This document shows, piece by piece, positions 54,893-63,277 of a stretch of DNA of 64,000 bases. Both the position numbers and the translations under genes were made by a program. Within the stretch, counting starts at the first letter, position 1. Each line of letters starts with the position of its first letter. Source of the stretch: Desulfocurvus sp. (lineage in GTDB: Bacteria > Desulfobacterota > Desulfovibrionia > Desulfovibrionales > Desulfovibrionaceae); contig JAIMKR010000002.1 in the NCBI GenBank assembly GCA_020692325.1, forward strand, positions 20,370 to 84,369, in the 5' to 3' direction. The notes under the pieces were generated by a model that was given only the letters and a program-made list of their open reading frames with translations, made no database searches and was not told the DNA's origin.

Positions 54893-55105
54893 CTTCGTAG
54901 GAATTTCGCCAGGGTACACCTCAGACCATGACGGCCGAGTCTGAGGCCGAGGAAGCTGTATAAACTGATCGTATTTCACGCCGAGCCTTTGGTTTGTGCC
55001 TCAACCAATGGCAAAACGCAAGCCATACATACTCAGGGGCTCAGTCCCAAATTTGCCATTGAGGTCCTCCTCACAGGCTTCGCCTGCAGTTTTTGACCGG
55101 CAGAG
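54893..55105 (-). pseudogene. IS3-type transposase remnant, right island boundary (inverted)
   Basis: On the minus strand the frame reads EEDLNGKFGTEPLSMYGL, a close relative of SLNGKFWTKHLSMYG in the left remnant, then breaks at a stop. Nucleotide identity continues through 54995-55021 (27 bases identical to 43867-43841 reversed) and to CATGGTCTGAGG (54922-54933). Only a few tens of codons remain. Confidence 0.6.
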
Positions 55106-55251
55106 GTTCAGCGCCCTCGCCCCTTTCCCTCCCGATCCGGTCGCGGTTGACGCGCCTGCCCCCCCTGGGTAAAGAGGGGCGAGCCGCTGAGCCAGCGCCG
55201 CGCGCGTCATTCCCGATCCGGCGGCACCTGCCCACGCACGAGGAATCCGCC

Positions 55252-57165
55252 ATGACCGAAGACATCGCCAGCGCTCCCACCGAGGGCGTTTCGTCCACCG
55301 AAAATTCGTCAGATGAACTGCCCGAAGGCTTCGAGCGCCAACGCATGGATGTGGACATCGCCTGCGTCGGCTTCGGACCGGCCATGGGCGGTTTTCTGCA
55401 CACCCTGTCGCAGGGGCTGACGAAAGAGGACGGCTCGCCCGTGGCCGAAAGCAAGGCCATGCCGGGAATGCCGCCACAGGTCATCTGCTACGAACGCGCG
55501 GACGACACGGGTTTCGGCGTCTCCGGCGTGGTGACCAAGGCGCGCGGCGTCCGGGCGAGCTTCCCGGACCTCGATCTCTCGCAGATTCCCTTCGCCACCG
55601 AGGTGACGCACGAGGAGGTGCTCTACCTGCTCGATCCCATCGGCGCGAGCCGCCGGCCCTTCGCCCTGCGCGCGGGGGACAAGGTGCTCAAAAGCCTGGG
55701 ACTGGCCAAGGAATACGCGTACAAGCTGCCGTTCATCCCTGAATTCCTGCGCAAGGAGCCGGGCGTGCTGCTGTCCATGGGGCAGTTCACCCAGTGGGCC
55801 GCGGCCCAGATCATGGCCCAGGGCCAGGCGCAAATCTGGCCGGGCACGCCCGTGGCCGGGCCGATCCTGGACGACAAGGCCGTGGCCGGCGTGCGCCTGC
55901 AGGACCAGGGCGTGGACAAGCAGGGCAAGCCCGAGGCCGGCTTCATGCCCGGCATGGACATTCACGCGCAACTCACCGTGGTGGGCGATGGCCCGGTGGG
56001 CGCGGTAGGCCGCAAGCTGGACCAGACGCTGGGGATGCCGACGGGACACCACTCCCGCGAGTGGGCCGTGGGCATGAAGATGGTGGTGGACCTGCCCGAG
56101 GGCTGCGCCCTGAAGGAAGGCACGGTGCTGCACACCCTGGGCTACCCCGAGCCCGAGATTTTCGGTTTCCTCTACGTGTACCCCGGCAACGTGGCGTCGC
56201 TCGGCATCTTCGTGCCCAGCTGGATGGACAGCCCGGTGCGCACCGCCTACCGCTACCTGCAACACTGGATGCAGCATCCCACCCTGTGGAAGCATCTCAA
56301 GGGCGGACGCATGCGCTCCTGGGGGGCCAAGAGCCTGCAGGAGTCCGGCAGGCAGGGCGAACCCTTCCTGGTGGGCGACGGCTTCGCGCGCATCGGCGAG
56401 GGGTCCGGCACCACCAACGTGCTCACGGGCGCGGGTTTCGACGAGGCCTGGACCTCCGGCGCGCTGTTGGGGATCAGCGTGCTGGAGCTGCTGCGCGAGG
56501 ACAAGCCCTTCACACGCGAGAATCTGGAGCGCACCTATGTGCGCCGCCGCCGTGAGTCCTGGCTGGAGCGCGAGGCCAAAATCGCCGGGAAATCGCGCGA
56601 CGGCTTCCAGATGGGCGTGGTGCAGGGGCTCATCGGCATGGCGCTCTCCGGCTTCACCGAGGGCCGGCTCAACGCCCCGGGCGTTTCACGCAAGCCACAC
56701 GAGCGCATCCCCAGCCTGGAGGCCTACTACGCCGGCCGGTTCACCGTGGGCGAGATCGAGTCCATCCGTCGCGAATGCACCGCCAAGGGGCTGCCCCTGC
56801 ACGACGCGCTCATGGAGCGCGTGGGCTGGCCCAAGATCGAGTACGACGGCCAACTGCTCGTGTCGCACCAGGACGCCCTGCTCATGGGCGGCAAGGTGCA
56901 GGCCCCGGCCGGCTACCGCGACCATGTGACCTTCAAGAGCCTGGCCACCTGCGAGTCCTGCGAGGCCAGGGTCTGCATCGAGGCCTGTTCCGGGCAGGCC
57001 ATCAGCGCCAACCCCGAGGGCGGCGCGCCGCTGTTCGATCGCGAGAAATGCGTGCACTGCGGCGCGTGCATCTGGAATTGCAGCAAACCCGGCCCGGAAG
57101 GCGGCGAGTCCGCCAATGTCGATTTCCAAGCCGGGGCCGGCGGCCTGCACTCTGCCGAAAACTAA
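55252..57165 (+). CDS. Electron transfer flavoprotein:quinone oxidoreductase-like protein
   Basis: The 637-residue protein resembles ETF-QO/FixC. It has an N-terminal FAD-binding start (DVDIACVGFGPAMGGFL), a central LTVVGDGPVGAVGRKLDQ, FLVGDGFARIGEGSGTTN before the quinone region, and a C-terminal ferredoxin with CESCEARVCIEAC and CVHCGACIWNC. It would pass electrons from EtfAB to menaquinone. The N-terminal glycine motif is slightly unusual (GFGPAMGG). ATG 55252 is preceded by ACGAGGAATCCGCC. Next genes are etfB and etfA, forming a complete module. Confidence 0.85.
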   Translation: MTEDIASAPTEGVSSTENSSDELPEGFERQRMDVDIACVGFGPAMGGFLHTLSQGLTKEDGSPVAESKAMPGMPPQVICYERADDTGFGVSGVVTKARGVRASFPDLDLSQIPFATEVTHEEVLYLLDPIGASRRPFALRAGDKVLKSLGLAKEYAYKLPFIPEFLRKEPGVLLSMGQFTQWAAAQIMAQGQAQIWPGTPVAGPILDDKAVAGVRLQDQGVDKQGKPEAGFMPGMDIHAQLTVVGDGPVGAVGRKLDQTLGMPTGHHSREWAVGMKMVVDLPEGCALKEGTVLHTLGYPEPEIFGFLYVYPGNVASLGIFVPSWMDSPVRTAYRYLQHWMQHPTLWKHLKGGRMRSWGAKSLQESGRQGEPFLVGDGFARIGEGSGTTNVLTGAGFDEAWTSGALLGISVLELLREDKPFTRENLERTYVRRRRESWLEREAKIAGKSRDGFQMGVVQGLIGMALSGFTEGRLNAPGVSRKPHERIPSLEAYYAGRFTVGEIESIRRECTAKGLPLHDALMERVGWPKIEYDGQLLVSHQDALLMGGKVQAPAGYRDHVTFKSLATCESCEARVCIEACSGQAISANPEGGAPLFDREKCVHCGACIWNCSKPGPEGGESANVDFQAGAGGLHSAEN

Positions 57166-57183
57166 GACGCAGACAAAGAGAAT

Positions 57184-57389
57184 ATGGGGGGAAGCGGGCC
57201 CCTTTTTCAACGGGGGGCCTTCCCCCGCGCCCCCATTCCCCTGAAAACTTTTCATGGGGGCCGCTTTGGTGTATACGCTGAAAAATGACGCGACGCCGAA
57301 TCGTTCCCATCTTCCCCTATGAAAGGTTTTGAGGGAGGAGGGGGGCCGGGGGAGCGGGGGGACTTTTTCCCAAAAGTTCCCTCCCCCAC
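57184..57389. repeat. Imperfect inverted repeat between ETF-QO and etfB
   Basis: Two C/G-rich arms of about 70 bases (57184-57255 and 57318-57389, inverted) flank a roughly 60-base spacer. The core CCCCCGCGCCCCCATTCCCC (57222-57241) followed by AAAACTTTTCAT is mirrored by ATGAAAGGTTTTGAGGGAGG (57319-57338). It could form a long hairpin, and its arms match repeat copy A at 34136. Confidence 0.65.
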
Positions 57390-57420
57390 CCGGGAACACA
57401 ATATATTTTAAGGAGTTCGC

Positions 57421-58227
57421 ATGAACGGATTGCAGATCGTGGTGCTCGGGTCCATCGTGCCCGACCCGTTGCAGACGCTGGAGCCCGTGGCCGGACCGAC
57501 CGGGCCGGCGCTGAAGAACGAGCTGATGCTGCCGGCGGTGCTGGACCCCTGGGCCGCGTGCGCGCTGTTCGAGGCCGCGAACCTGGCCAAGAAAGTGGCC
57601 GGCAGCAAGGTGTGGCTGGTGGCGCTGGGCCCCAAAGCCAAGCTCCAGCAGGTGATGATGAGCGTGGCGCAGAAGGCCCCCTTCGAGCTGGTGGTGCTGG
57701 ACGGTCCCGCCGGCGGCTTCACGGACGCGGCGGAGACGGCCTCGGTCCTGGCCGGCGCGGTGGGAAAAATCCCCGGGCTGGACAAGGGCAAGCTGCTGCT
57801 TTTCGGCGGCTGGCAGTCGGCCTCGCGCAGCACGGGCGCGGTGCTCTCCATGGTGGGCGAGAAGCTCGGCGTGACCGAGCAGTTCCAGGGCGTGGACGAG
57901 ATCGACTTGGCCAAGGACGGCGGCTTCACGGTGCTGGAGCGCATCGAGGGCGGTTGCTACCAGAAGTCGCACTGCAAGGGCGCGCCGGCGCTGCTCGGCT
58001 GGGCCACGGGCAGCCTGCCCGAGCCGCCGAACAATCCGCAGGTGGGCATGCAGAACATGCGGTTCATCATGCCGGCGCTGGCCAAGGCGCAGCCCGCCCC
58101 GCTCAAGGGCGAGGGGTTGAAGCACCTCGGCGTGGAGGTGCCCAGCCAGCGCCGCGAGACGCGCATCGTCAAGAACGCCTCCGTCGATGACATCGCCCGC
58201 GAGCTCGCGGACTGGATCCGGGCCTAG
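57421..58227 (+). CDS. etfB: Electron transfer flavoprotein beta subunit
   Basis: The 268-residue EtfB has the typical N-terminal start (LQIVVLGSIVPDP), a nucleotide-binding domain with LPAVLDPWAACALFEAANLAKK, and a C-terminal VPSQRRETRIVK end. With EtfA it forms a heterodimer that carries electrons from acyl-CoA-type or other dehydrogenases to ETF-QO. ATG 57421 follows TTTTAAGGAGTTCGC. It is slightly longer than most EtfB (about 250). It is 23 bases before etfA, same operon. Confidence 0.85.
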   Translation: MNGLQIVVLGSIVPDPLQTLEPVAGPTGPALKNELMLPAVLDPWAACALFEAANLAKKVAGSKVWLVALGPKAKLQQVMMSVAQKAPFELVVLDGPAGGFTDAAETASVLAGAVGKIPGLDKGKLLLFGGWQSASRSTGAVLSMVGEKLGVTEQFQGVDEIDLAKDGGFTVLERIEGGCYQKSHCKGAPALLGWATGSLPEPPNNPQVGMQNMRFIMPALAKAQPAPLKGEGLKHLGVEVPSQRRETRIVKNASVDDIARELADWIRA

Positions 58228-58250
58228 GTCCGGCCTGTAAGGAGGAACAT

Positions 58251-59246
58251 ATGAAAGTGCTTTTCCTCGCGCATACGGAAGCCGACGGCGGCCTGGGCAA
58301 GGCGGCCAAGGAAGCCCTCGGCGCGGCCAAGGGGCTGGGCGGCGAACTCGTCGTCGGCCTGTTCGGCGAGACGGTGCAGCAGGCGGCGGACGCCGTGGCC
58401 GGCTGCGGCGCGACCAAATTCTACGGCGTGGCCGGAGCCGACTTCGCCACGGCCCGCTATGTTTCCGACGCGGCGGCCGCCGAGGCCATCTGCAAGGCCG
58501 CCGGAGCCGACGTCATCGTGGCTCCTGCCACCTCGCGCCTGAGCCGCGTGGCCGCCGGCGTGGCCCAGCGCATCGGCGCGAAGATCGATACCCGCCTCAC
58601 CGGCCTGGAAATGGCCGAGGGCAAAATCGTCGCCACCCGCTGGTACTACCGCCAGCGCATGTTCGGCAAAATCCAGCGGGAGACCTCCCCCTGGTTCGTC
58701 ACGGTGGATTCCGGCTGCTTCGCTCCCGTGGAAGCGGCAGGCTCGGCGAGCGTGGAGATGCTCGCAGCGCCCGTGTCCGCCCACAGCGAGGTGGTGGAGG
58801 TCATCGTCCCCGCGGCCGACGCCCAGACCATCCGCCCGGACGCCAAGTTGCTCGTCGTGGCCGGCGCGGGCTGGGGCAAGAGCCAGGCCGACGGTCAGAA
58901 GCACGTGGACGAGGCGGCGCGGCTGATCCTGAGCCTGCTCTCGGCCACGCAGGCCTCGCTGGGCAGCTCCAAGTCGCTGGTGGACCAGAGCGGCGAGGGC
59001 GCGGCCCTGCCGTTCCTCACGCACATGCACCAGGTGGGGCAGACCGGCTCCACTCCGCGCCATCCCAAGGGACTGGCCACCTGCTGCCACGGCGAGGAAC
59101 CGCACGTGGTGGGCTGGCGATTCATCGGCGAACGCCGGGCCATCAACCTGGACGCGAACTGCGGCTGGGCCCAGGGCAAGGCCGACGTGCTCTACGTGGC
59201 CGACGCCTTCCAGGTGGTGGCCAAGCTGGTGGACCTGCTGCGCTAG
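58251..59246 (+). CDS. etfA: Electron transfer flavoprotein alpha subunit (divergent FAD region)
   Basis: The 331-residue EtfA begins MKVLFLAHTEADGG and has the alpha-subunit layout. The region that normally reads R-V/E-D-Q-I-GQTG ... GISGAIQH is present as HQVGQTG followed by CCHGEEPHVVGW, so the usual SGAIQH motif is replaced. This suggests altered FAD contacts or a specialised ETF of sulfate reducers. It shares an operon with etfB and ends at a strong terminator. Confidence 0.82.
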   Translation: MKVLFLAHTEADGGLGKAAKEALGAAKGLGGELVVGLFGETVQQAADAVAGCGATKFYGVAGADFATARYVSDAAAAEAICKAAGADVIVAPATSRLSRVAAGVAQRIGAKIDTRLTGLEMAEGKIVATRWYYRQRMFGKIQRETSPWFVTVDSGCFAPVEAAGSASVEMLAAPVSAHSEVVEVIVPAADAQTIRPDAKLLVVAGAGWGKSQADGQKHVDEAARLILSLLSATQASLGSSKSLVDQSGEGAALPFLTHMHQVGQTGSTPRHPKGLATCCHGEEPHVVGWRFIGERRAINLDANCGWAQGKADVLYVADAFQVVAKLVDLLR

Positions 59247-59278
59247 CGCACCGACGCGGCTCAAACGATCCGACGACA

Positions 59279-59316
59279 CGGCCGGGACGGGGGACGACCC
59301 CGTTCCGGCCTTTTTT
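59279..59316 (+). terminator. Rho-independent terminator after etfA
   Basis: GGCCGGGACGGGG pairs imperfectly with CCCCGTTCCGGCC around a short loop and is followed by TTTTTT (59311-59316). Confidence 0.85.
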
Positions 59317-59369
59317 CGTCCTTTCCGACCGCATTCCAGCCGACGTGTCGAGCCCGGCCAGCGGCGGCG

Positions 59370-59398
59370 TTGACACCATGTCCCCGGACGGCTAGTCC
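59370..59398 (+). promoter_or_regulatory. Possible promoter for yedF
   Basis: A perfect -35 TTGACA (59370-59375) and a weak TAGTCC (59393-59398), 17 bases apart, lie 71 bases upstream of the yedF start. Confidence 0.4.
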
Positions 59399-59468
59399 TT
59401 GAAATTCATGGATCGAACGGCGTCGCCGCATCGACGGCGTCTATCTCTCGAATATGGAGGTCGGATAG

Positions 59469-60092
59469 ATGAGCAAGGATATTCTGGACTGCCGCGGTCT
59501 GGCCTGCCCCGGACCGGTTTTGCGCTGCATCGAACGCCTGAAAAGCAATCCTGGTGAATTGCGAGTGCGCGTGGACAACCCCGCCGCCGTGGAAAACGTG
59601 ACGCGTCTGCTCACCGGCAAGGGCTTCGCCGTGACGAACGCGAAGGCTGGCGATGTCTGGACTCTCACTGCCGTTCGCGACGCCTCGGCCCCGGCGGAGG
59701 ACGCTGGCGCGGCATGCTGCCCGGCCGGCGCGGCCGCCGTGAACGCCGCGCTCAATGAGCGCACCACAGTGTTCATCACCACCGAGACCCTAGGCCACGG
59801 CGACGACAGCCTGGGCGGCAAGCTCATGCTGAACTTCCTCACCACCCTGCCGGAGCTCGGCTCGCGGCTGTGGCGCATCGTGCTGGTGAACGGCGGGGTC
59901 AAGCTGGCCTGCGAGGGGCACCCCTGCCTGGAAAAGCTTCAGGACCTGGCGAAATCCGGCGTGTCCGTTCTGGTGTGCGGCACGTGCCTCGGCTTCTTCG
60001 GCCTGCTGGAGAAGAAGATGGTGGGCGAAACCACCAACATGCTCGATGTGGTGACCAGCCTGGACGTGGCGGGTAAAGTCATCAAAATATAG
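59469..60092 (+). CDS. yedF: YedF-type TusA-DsrE fusion (selenium-associated)
   Basis: The 207-residue protein joins a TusA-like domain (residues 1-75; LDCRGLACPGPVLRCIE with the C-P-X-P catalytic Cys) and a DsrE-like domain (about 100-207; LVNGGVKLACEG, VLVCGTCLGFFGLLEK). This fusion is the YedF family linked by co-occurrence to selenium metabolism; the exact reaction is unknown, probably sulfur or selenium transfer via the Cys residues. ATG 59469 has TGGAGG about 10 bases upstream. It is a single gene. Confidence 0.88.
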   Translation: MSKDILDCRGLACPGPVLRCIERLKSNPGELRVRVDNPAAVENVTRLLTGKGFAVTNAKAGDVWTLTAVRDASAPAEDAGAACCPAGAAAVNAALNERTTVFITTETLGHGDDSLGGKLMLNFLTTLPELGSRLWRIVLVNGGVKLACEGHPCLEKLQDLAKSGVSVLVCGTCLGFFGLLEKKMVGETTNMLDVVTSLDVAGKVIKI

Positions 60093-60159
60093 CCACGCGC
60101 TTGACCGTAAATCGCCTGCGCGGTATGCAGTATCAAAATCTTCCCGCAGGAGATTGCGC

Positions 60160-60429
60160 ATGGGACCAGAAGCGTTGCATCAGCGGTGCGTGTCCCTGCT
60201 CGACCGAATATTCCGCTCGGGCAGGGATGTGGTCTACCCCGTTCAGCAGGGGGTGCGACCGGTGACACTCTGTGGAGCGAGCCCGGGGTACCACACGAGC
60301 ACGGACCTCGGCGCGCGCGATGCCACCGACGCGGACGACGTGCTGGAGCTGCTGCTCGACATCGAACGCATCCAGGGCGAGACCAATCCCCTGCTCGCCG
60401 TGCGCCAGACGCTGACCAGCATCATCTAA
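60160..60429 (+). CDS. Small acidic protein, unknown function
   Basis: An 89-residue ORF from ATG 60160 (CAGGAGATTGCGC upstream; an in-frame TTG two codons earlier is less likely). It starts MGPEALHQRCVSLLDRIFRS and ends with an acidic helix DADDVLELLLDIERIQGETN. No family is recognised. It sits 67 bases after yedF and may be cotranscribed; it converges with the hydrolase gene, 10 bases separating the stops. Confidence 0.6.
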   Translation: MGPEALHQRCVSLLDRIFRSGRDVVYPVQQGVRPVTLCGASPGYHTSTDLGARDATDADDVLELLLDIERIQGETNPLLAVRQTLTSII

Positions 60430-60439
60430 GCCGCCCGCC

Positions 60440-61306
60440 TCAGCACTCGGGACAGCCGGAGGCCCCGTCGTCGCCCGCTTCCGGGGTTTGCCGCTCCTCG
60501 CCCTTGGAGAGACGGCAGCAGGTCCAGTGCAATTGCCGGCGCATGTCCTCCAGCAGTCGGCGGTCCAACGGCGGCAGATCGACATCGCCGGGGGCAGGGG
60601 CCGAAGGCGCGTCCCGGATGACGCGGTGCAGCAGTCCGGCCAGCTCCAACGGCGCGGAGATCATGGCGCAGTGCCCGCTCATGAGGGCGTGGGGCTCCCA
60701 GCCCTCGGCCGAGGCGCGCGCGGTCATGGCGCGCAGAAGCGGATTCCTCGCCGGAAGACAGCTGATGTAGACGCGCCGCGCAGGGCTCGGCGCCAGGCTT
60801 TCGGGATAGGGTTCGGTGAAGGCCGCCAGCGGAAACAAGCCCAGGCGACGCTCGAACCATGGCGCCGCCTCCGCCCCCACGCCGAAACCGTCCAAGGGCC
60901 ACGGCCGCACCATGCCGCCGCCGGCGTCGTTGGCGGCCAGCAGCCGCGCGAACGGCTCCCCGCCAAGGTCAACGAAGGAACGCCCTGGCCGCGGCAGCAC
61001 GGCGTCCACCAGAATCAGCCGCGTCACCACGCCGGGCAGCATGTCCGCCGCCGCGCAGCACACCAGCCCCGCGTAGCTGTGACCCACGAGCGTCACGTCC
61101 GTCAGCCCCTCGTCGAGGATGTATTGGACGATCTCGTCGGCGTGAACGCGCAGGCCGGCGCGTGGATCGGGCAGGCGGCGGCGCTGGCCGCAGCCGGAAA
61201 GGCTCGGGCGATGCACCGTGTGGCCGCGCTCGGCGAGGGCCTCGGCCGTCCACTTCCAGACCCATCCCCCCTGAAACGCCCCATGCACAAGCACAATGCT
61301 GGCCAC
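60440..61306 (-). CDS. Alpha/beta hydrolase
   Basis: A 288-residue protein starting at GTG 61306 (AGGAGGATGCCCG upstream). It shows IVLVHGAFQGGWVWK (oxyanion region), the nucleophile elbow VGHSYAGLV and a later GHCAMISAP likely holding the catalytic His. This is the fold of small esterases, plant-type hydroxynitrile lyase/methylesterase-like enzymes. The last 40 residues (CCRLSKGEERQTPEAGDDGA ... CPEC) are a cysteine-containing tail not usual for the fold. Substrate unknown. It is probably followed by no operon partner. Confidence 0.8.
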   Translation of the reverse strand: MASIVLVHGAFQGGWVWKWTAEALAERGHTVHRPSLSGCGQRRRLPDPRAGLRVHADEIVQYILDEGLTDVTLVGHSYAGLVCCAAADMLPGVVTRLILVDAVLPRPGRSFVDLGGEPFARLLAANDAGGGMVRPWPLDGFGVGAEAAPWFERRLGLFPLAAFTEPYPESLAPSPARRVYISCLPARNPLLRAMTARASAEGWEPHALMSGHCAMISAPLELAGLLHRVIRDAPSAPAPGDVDLPPLDRRLLEDMRRQLHWTCCRLSKGEERQTPEAGDDGASGCPEC

Positions 61307-61430
61307 CGGGCATCCTCCTATCGGAACAGCTCGTCCGCCTTGAATGTTTCCGCCTTACCGTCGAACCAACCGATGCGTTGGCAGGGCAACGGCCCGGGGG
61401 CGGACGGCGGGGAAACGCCGTCCCCGTCGC

Positions 61431-61715
61431 TCACGCCGAGGCCTTGCGGACGCGCGGCCCGAGCAGGGCGAGCGCTCCGGCCAGCAGCAGCAGGCCGGAA
61501 CCGGAGCAGGGTCTGGCCGGCAACATGGCCGCGCCCACGCCAAAAAGGAAAATGGGCAGCGGCCGGGTGACGAATTCGCGCAGCCCCAGGCGCACGGGAC
61601 AGCCTCCCTCGCGGCGCTCGGCATAGGGATCGGGCCGCAAATGACCAAGCCCCATGTCCACGATGGCCAGGGCGGCCACGGCGGCGACGATGAGCAAGAA
61701 GACGTTGTACGGCAT
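61431..61715 (-). CDS. Small membrane protein, unknown function
   Basis: A 94-residue ORF from ATG 61715 (AAGGAGGCAAC upstream). One TM helix at residues 4-22, a polar middle (GHLRPDPYAERREGGCP) and one or two hydrophobic segments (about 53-86). No family is recognised. It lies upstream of, and in the same direction as, the hydrolase gene (125-base gap). Confidence 0.6.
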   Translation of the reverse strand: MPYNVFLLIVAAVAALAIVDMGLGHLRPDPYAERREGGCPVRLGLREFVTRPLPIFLFGVGAAMLPARPCSGSGLLLLAGALALLGPRVRKASA

Positions 61716-61904
61716 GTTGCCTCCTTGTGCGGCGTCTCTTTCAAAACACGTGCCGCCTTTCATCCGGGCGGAACTTCTCGTTTTTCTAACACAACGTCAA
61801 ACATCGACGCGGGAATAGCCTACATTTTTGTCGCAATGATGCACTTTTGCGCGAAAGGCCCTTCGCCATAAAAGCCACGCTCACACACGCAAGCACTATT
61901 TCCC

Positions 61905-62014
61905 GTGACAACCAATGCATGTTGACACCATTTTTCTCACGCTGTTATGCACAAGGACTGTTTACTGGTCCACCATAATATTGGCGTTGTCACGCGAACA
62001 ACCGCAAGCGTGAC
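61905..62014. promoter_or_regulatory. Two candidate operators and promoter upstream of tunR-modA
   Basis: Site 1: GTGACAAC (61905-61912) and GTTGACAC (61921-61928), near-perfect inverted halves 8 bases apart. Its right half contains TTGACA (61922-61927), which with TTATGC (61945-61950) at 17 bases could be the promoter. Site 2: GTCACGC (61989-61995) and GCGTGAC (62008-62014), perfect inverted halves 12 bases apart. Both share a GTGAC core. Binding by the TunR encoded next is likely autoregulation but not shown. Confidence 0.5.
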
Positions 62015-62060
62015 TTGGCATGTGCGTTGCTTCCGAATGTTCCATCGCCATGGAGGAATG

Positions 62061-63245
62061 ATGACGGACACCAGTGCGGTCGCGCGACGCGTGCTCGAAA
62101 TGGCGGACAGCCTCGACGACCCCGCCGTCGCCGACGTGCTCGGAGCCCTGCGGGGCCTTTTGCGCGAACGCGGCGTGGAGCCCGCCTGCGACCGCGCCCG
62201 CGACCCCAAACCCTCGCGCATGTTCTTCGTCCCGGAGGGGGTGCGCTACCTCGACTCCATGCAGATCGAGGCCCTCACCCAGGCCATAGACGCCTGGGTC
62301 GCGGCCGCGCGCACCCCGCAGATCCGGCTCTCCCGCAGGCGGCTGCGCTTGGTGTACCTGATGCTGCGCCACTCCGGCGCAAAGGTGGGCGAGGTGCTCG
62401 CCCTGGACGACACGCGCGACCTGGACTTCGCGCACAACGAGGTCGTCATCCGCGACGCTGCGGAGGGCGAGCCGGAACGCCGCGTGATTTTGCCCCAAAA
62501 CTTCATGGAAGAGCTGGGCCGCTTTCTCGATACGCCCGAGGCCATCGGCCTGCGCGGACGGCTCTTCCATCTGGACCAGGGCTTCGTCCGCCGCAAGATC
62601 AGCGAACAGCGCGACCGCGTGCCCTTCTCCCGCGAGCTGCTCAACCCCACCGTGCTGCGGCACTCCCGCGCGGTGGAGCTGCTGCGCGAGGGCGTGCCCC
62701 TGCCCGTGGTGCAGAAGCTCCTTGGCCACGCCAGCGTGGTGCTCACCTCCGGCTACTATGCGTTCTCCGAAAACGACAGCAAGCGCATCCTCAATTATTT
62801 CATACAGAAGGAGCCAAGCATGCGCACCAGCGCGCGCAACACCTTCCTCGGCTCCGTCACCCGCGTCCATGCGGGCGAGGTGCTCACCGAGGTCACAATC
62901 ACCACCAAAAGCGGCAAACAAATCGTCGCGATCATCACCGCCGACAGCGTGCGGAACCTTGGCATTTCCGAGGGCAAGCACCTCGCCGCCATCGTCAAGG
63001 CCCCCTTCGTCCTCCTCGCCAAGGACGAGGGCGGCGCCCGCATCAGCGCCCGCAACAGCTTTCCCGCCGTCGTCAAAAACGTCCACGGCGACGACATCTC
63101 CGTGGAGGTCACCGGCACGCTGGACGACGGCACGCCCATGTGCGCGCTCATCACCAACGAGTCTCGCAATGCCCTCGGCCTCAAACCAGGCGAACGCGTC
63201 TGGTTCTTTTTCAAAGCCATGAGCGTCATCCTCGTCGCCGAATGA
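62061..63245 (+). CDS. tunR: TunR-type regulator: recombinase-like DNA-binding domain with two Mop domains
   Basis: The 394-residue protein has an N-terminal region of the tyrosine-recombinase fold (about 40-250; GAKVGEVLALDDTRDLD, LRHSRAVELL, LLGHASVVLTSGYYAF) and two C-terminal Mop (molbindin) domains (about 254-322 and 328-394; TSARNTFLGSV and ISARNSFPAVV). The recombinase box I Arg (G-L-R-X-X-E) is replaced by Lys, so it probably binds DNA without recombining. This layout matches TunR, the tungstate/molybdate regulator described in Desulfovibrio. Adjacent ATGs at 62058 and 62061 are both possible. modA follows after 32 bases. Confidence 0.85.
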   Translation: MTDTSAVARRVLEMADSLDDPAVADVLGALRGLLRERGVEPACDRARDPKPSRMFFVPEGVRYLDSMQIEALTQAIDAWVAAARTPQIRLSRRRLRLVYLMLRHSGAKVGEVLALDDTRDLDFAHNEVVIRDAAEGEPERRVILPQNFMEELGRFLDTPEAIGLRGRLFHLDQGFVRRKISEQRDRVPFSRELLNPTVLRHSRAVELLREGVPLPVVQKLLGHASVVLTSGYYAFSENDSKRILNYFIQKEPSMRTSARNTFLGSVTRVHAGEVLTEVTITTKSGKQIVAIITADSVRNLGISEGKHLAAIVKAPFVLLAKDEGGARISARNSFPAVVKNVHGDDISVEVTGTLDDGTPMCALITNESRNALGLKPGERVWFFFKAMSVILVAE

Positions 63246-63277
63246 CTTCCTCCCCAACCTTTAGCCAAGGAGTACCC

